From Limnanthes douglasii subsp. nivea (taxonomy: Eukaryota; Streptophyta; Magnoliopsida; Brassicales; Limnanthaceae), in the NCBI GenBank assembly GCA_036936605.1, contig JAUPFV010000002.1, forward strand, positions 246,843,305 through 246,907,304: 64,000 bases of DNA, read 5' to 3'. A program made the translations under genes and the position numbers. The notes under the pieces are model-generated. The model did no database searches. It saw only the letters and a list, made by a program, of their open reading frames with translations, and was not told the origin of the DNA. The first letter of the stretch is position 1, and each line of letters starts with the position of its first letter. Shown here in pieces: positions 60,176-64,000 of the stretch.

Positions 60176-61330
60176 GTACACCATCTAAAAAATATAAGTT
60201 ATGGGGCCATATTTTCTACGTAAAACACATTTCTATACAAAATCGTCAAACACGTGTAGATTTTTTTTTTTGATTATTTTTATAAATTTTATATGTTTTT
60301 AACCATAATTCGGACAAAAATTTAAAAGTATCATTGATTTTTTTAAAAAAGGAACAAAAATAGATCCATAAATGATATTTTTTTTAAAAATTTTGTTTGA
60401 GAGCCAAGTTAACCCTGGTTTTGAATCTAGTTTTTTTTAGTCTCACATCTATCATTTGGCCTTTATATCTCGCATCTATCATTTGTATTTTATAATAGTC
60501 CCGCATCTATGATTTTAAAATCAAGTCTCGCATCTATCATCTAGCCTTTATGTCTTGTATCTGTATTTCCATTTTATAACGGTCTCCCATCTATCATCTA
60601 GTATATATATCTCGCATCTACCATTTCTATTTCATATTGGTCCCGCATCTATCATCTAAAAGTCAAGTCTCGCATCTATCATTTCCTTTACACAGATCCC
60701 GCATCTATGATGTCCTCTAGTTTTATGTCTTCAATCTATCATTTTTATTTCACATTTATCTTGCATGTAATAACACTAGATAACAATTGCAAGGCACGAG
60801 ACACATACTTTGTCTTATTCACAAAAAACGCAGTAAAACTTGAACCATAAAAACGTTTCCTTTCTCCAAACAATCCTAAAACTTAAACATAGAAATACAT
60901 TCCAAATATAATTCTTATGGTTTATCACTTCGAACATATTTTGTCAATTTATAGAGAGATTGAGAGATTTACAATTTGTTGAATTTGATTTACACGTTGT
61001 CAATTTGATCAAATTCAATCAATTTAGCTAACTTTTTCATTCACGATTTGTAAATTTAAAAATTTTAAAAAGGAGAGAAAAAAGATAGAAAAAATCACGA
61101 AGAATAATAATAGAGTCAGTGAGAGAGAGAGAGTATTTAATGAAAATACCTAATTTGGTGACAAAATAACTTTTTATATCACTAAGGGTATTTAGGATAT
61201 TATAAAATACAATTGGTAATATGTAGTAATTAGCAAAGTTGTTTGATATAAATAAATGATAATAATGATATTAAGTAGAGAATAATATTGATTTTGGGTA
61301 TTTATTGGTACTTTACTCTTATTTTTATTT
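60165..61330 (+). mobile_element. foldback-like element with tctcgcatctatcatc repeats (copy 2 of second unit)
   Basis: Left end near ACTCACCC, ACAAAATCGTCAAACACGTG, module M (60290-60385), about 15 repeats GGTCCCGCATCTATCATCT (60415-60780), a remnant of the inverted part (GGCACGAGACAC, 60791-60805), a GAGAGAGAGAG tail (61120) and a right end TGGGTATTTATTGGTACTTT. Copy of 40466-41870. Follows the first unit directly, as at 39-42 kb. Confidence 0.7.
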
Positions 61331-61859
61331 ATTTGTTTGTTTATTTTAAAAATGATTATGAAAAAATAACCCGAATTGTAGAGTTCATACAATATAATTT
61401 TGAAGAACCCGTGATTTCACAAGATGCGGATGTTCAATTCATTTTACCACCAATATATTATACAGGTGATAGAGGAGTAAGAACTATATGCAATAATTAA
61501 AGATAGATGAGGAAATACTACACCGTTGTCTTAGGTTTACCAAAATTATTATAACAATTACAACAAGGGGTGATGGCGAGATCATGCATCATATTGGTAA
61601 AAAGATTAAAAACATTTATGATTTTTATAAATTTTATGAGTTGGTCGAATCGGTAAACGAGACTGAATAATTGGGGAACACTATGTTTTATATATGAGCA
61701 CTAAAATGAGCGTCAAGTTTTAAAAACATTATTTGATTTTTTTAAAATTTAATATATATATATATATATATATATAACTTGTGATATTATAGAGATTAGT
61801 GAATCAAAAGTTCACCATTCATCTATAATTGACAAAAGATTATGATTAATAAGACAGAA
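61331..61859. other. spacer, nothing firmly recognised
   Basis: A 70-codon open stretch (61288-61500) ends in a mixed-composition part (EEPVISQDADVQFILPP). It may be pol sequence upstream of RT in the following gypsy relic, but no motif proves it. Confidence 0.35.
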
Positions 61860-64000
61860 ACACAAAACTTTAATTAGATAAGTCGAGGCACTACTCCATC
61901 TAGGTCATATACTAGAAGATATATACTAGAGGTGGCCAGTAAACCTTATACTCAGTTAAAAAAAACAAGTAATAGAAAACATGTGTAGAACTCGTTCATG
62001 TTGCTTCGTATATATCAACTTGTGCCAGTCATGATTTTTTTTTATAGATATTTATTCAGGATATAATCAAATTAGAATAAATTCAAATAATCAAGAGAGT
62101 GAGATTTTTATGATAGAATCTAGATTGTATTTTTCGTGCGGTTAAATAACATAATAGCAATTTATTAGAGATTACTTAATCATATTTCCACCCATAAACT
62201 AAGACTGATATGGAAACACACACACATATATATATATACATATAAAAACGATATTATTGTCAAAAGTGATAATAATGAGAAATATATCAAGGTTTTAACC
62301 GAAATAATTTGAAATTTACAAAATATAAATTGAAGTTTAGTCTTAGTAAATACCTGATTAAGGATAAGATCTAATAAGTTCTTGGGTTTCGTTGTTGGTA
62401 ACAAAAAGAACGAGTTCAACTTAATTTGGTAACAAAAACTGAATGACATAACCCCACCGTGAAACATCAAGAAATTTTAACAACTCATTGTTTTCTAACC
62501 ATGTTATCTCAATTTATATCATAGTATTCAGATAGAATTTCTTAAGAGTGCCAATAAATAGAAAAAGGAGGGTAACAAATCATTTTTAAAGTTAAAAAAT
62601 ACCCAATGTGAGTATAAATATTTACAAAATTGGTGGAAGGTGAACTAATGTATTTATATCTAGTATTATCTGACCATTAAGTGAGTGTGGTAGTTACAAT
62701 TTAAGGGGGCAAGTTACATAGACATATATATTATGATAATAAAAGTTTGATCAATTTCAAGACAAGATACCTAAGCTTAGAGAAGTTAGTACTAGTTGTG
62801 GTAATGACGTAAAAAACAGTGTGACCATATTTTCAATGACACATTGTGGTGGTGGTGGAAATACCATTATTTTTTAAAATTTCGATTTATCAGTTAGGCT
62901 GGTTAGATTAATAAATCAAATTATGGGAGTGTGGACTGTAATATAAGTCGTAGACTACTGCCAAATAATATTTGTTGGTTATATTTCTTACCAAAGTACA
63001 GTTTGAAAGGTTAGGTACCTTGGTCGACTAGAAGGGAATAAAAAAACGTAGATGTAAAACCATACTCTATAGCTTTTATTGATGAAGATTCTAAGGCTCA
63101 TAAGTGTCGAACCGAAGTAATAATAACCTCACTAGTGGTAATGAAGTTTTGAATATAATTTAGTTTTTCTTCTTAACTTGAAGCTGTAAATATTATGCGT
63201 TGTCGATAAGAATGTAGTTGGTTAAAATATGTTAGGGGTACAAACTATAAAGTGCATAAACGATTCAAATTTGATTGTAATTCATGCCCAAAATCAGTTT
63301 GAAACCAAACAAGATAACACAAAAGGATATCTTCAATTAGTAAAACAATACAAGCATGCTTTTGATAAGATTATTACGAACTAATACCTCGGCCTGAGAA
63401 TACGGTTGTATATGCATTATTAACTAATATGTGAAGTGATGGTAACAATCGATTAATTATAATATAAAATCACACAATGAAATATAAATAAAAAACATAT
63501 AAAATGTCGATAATAAACAAAGATAAAGATAAAAGAATAAACAGGTTGAGTATTTGAAAAATAAATAAAGAACCATAGGATAAAATACATACTATAGTGT
63601 AACGAGTGAAAACGGTTAGGTGTGTACTTCTTACAACTAAATTATCCGGGTCTGACATGACGCCTCTATATTTTTTGGGAAAACTAGCATATAGTTTTAT
63701 CATAAAAGACATTTTATAAAAAAAGAATATAGTGTTTATTAAGGGTCTTGAGATTTAATCGACATGCTTTTATTAGTATGATATTATTAGTCAAACCTTA
63801 GGAGGTGATGCAAAACATATTTTTAAACGCATAGTCACTGTCACTGTATTCAACATAATACATCCATCTACCACACTCCTAGACACCATAACCGTATATT
63901 TTCATTTTTATTAGTGTGGTATTGATTTGGTAAGGTCTCTTTTGATAGTCATAATAAACTACTTTACTAAGTGGGTTGAAGAGAAACCATAAGTTTTTAT
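61860..64000 (+). mobile_element. Ty3-gypsy (Tat-type) pol relic, runs off the window
   Basis: Plus strand. RT pieces FIDIYSGYNQIRINSNNQES (about 62037-62100) and KFLGFVVGNKKNEFN (about 62376-62420), with ITPP-NIKKF next. RNase H with KLVEGELMYLYLVLSDH (about 62627-62675), IYYDNKSLINF and YLSLEKLVLVVV (62730-62806), the usual block order. At 63940-63990 integrase core begins, INYFTKWVEEKP. Frame changes and stops are frequent. LTRs, gag and the integrase end are outside the window or lost. Confidence 0.82.

Noticed and set aside
1..64000. tRNA, rRNA or other structural RNA genes
   Set aside because: None could be supported by reading. A covariance-model scan would be needed to exclude small ones.

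Overview
The window reads as plant nuclear DNA, most likely from a eudicot with a large, repeat-rich genome. The reasons are a split gene with GT-AG introns and several small exons, L1-like LINE, Ty1-copia and Ty3-gypsy (Tat-type) elements, plant mobile domain (PMD) sequences, a Mutator-like element carrying gene fragments, and AT-rich spacers with long TA microsatellites. The species was not identified. Only one gene looks intact.

Layout. 0.5-3.0 kb (minus strand): a six-exon gene for an ABHD17-like alpha/beta hydrolase, reconstructed in full from splice sites (381 aa, Ser-Asp-His triad present). Its promoter-proximal DNA is duplicated just upstream. 4.6-10.05 kb (minus): a decayed LINE with ORF1, endonuclease, reverse transcriptase and RNase H. 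10.2-14.7 kb: non-autonomous repeat-rich elements, one filled with dozens of tandem hairpin units built on GAGAGTTGTTTGCAACTCTC. 15.8-33.7 kb: two tandem PMD pseudogenes. The second is split by a 14.65-kb Tat-type gypsy element (18106-32758), which is itself split by a 4.67-kb minus-strand gypsy element (22376-27041). The insertion points are supported by target-site duplications and by host coding frames that rejoin. 35.8-38.1 kb: a minus-strand gypsy pol fragment. 39.1-42.2 kb: foldback-like elements with ggtctcgca-type repeats. 42.2-44.2 kb: a minus-strand copia fragment. 44.7-51.1 kb: a plus-strand copia element with two LTRs. 53.3-58.9 kb: another copia relic, cut in its integrase by a 2.6-kb Pack-MULE (54743-57342) with 199-bp terminal inverted repeats, a perfect 10-bp target duplication, and fragments of two plant genes. 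59.3-61.3 kb: a second copy of the foldback-like pair in the same order as at 39-42 kb. 61.9-64 kb: a plus-strand gypsy pol relic running off the window.

Apart from the hydrolase gene, the window is mobile-element strata. The most unusual parts are the foldback/hairpin-repeat family, the antisense reading frame with its own TATA box inside the large gypsy element, and the nested insertions that give a relative time order. Domain calls come from reading translations by eye. Edges marked approximate are uncertain by tens of bases.
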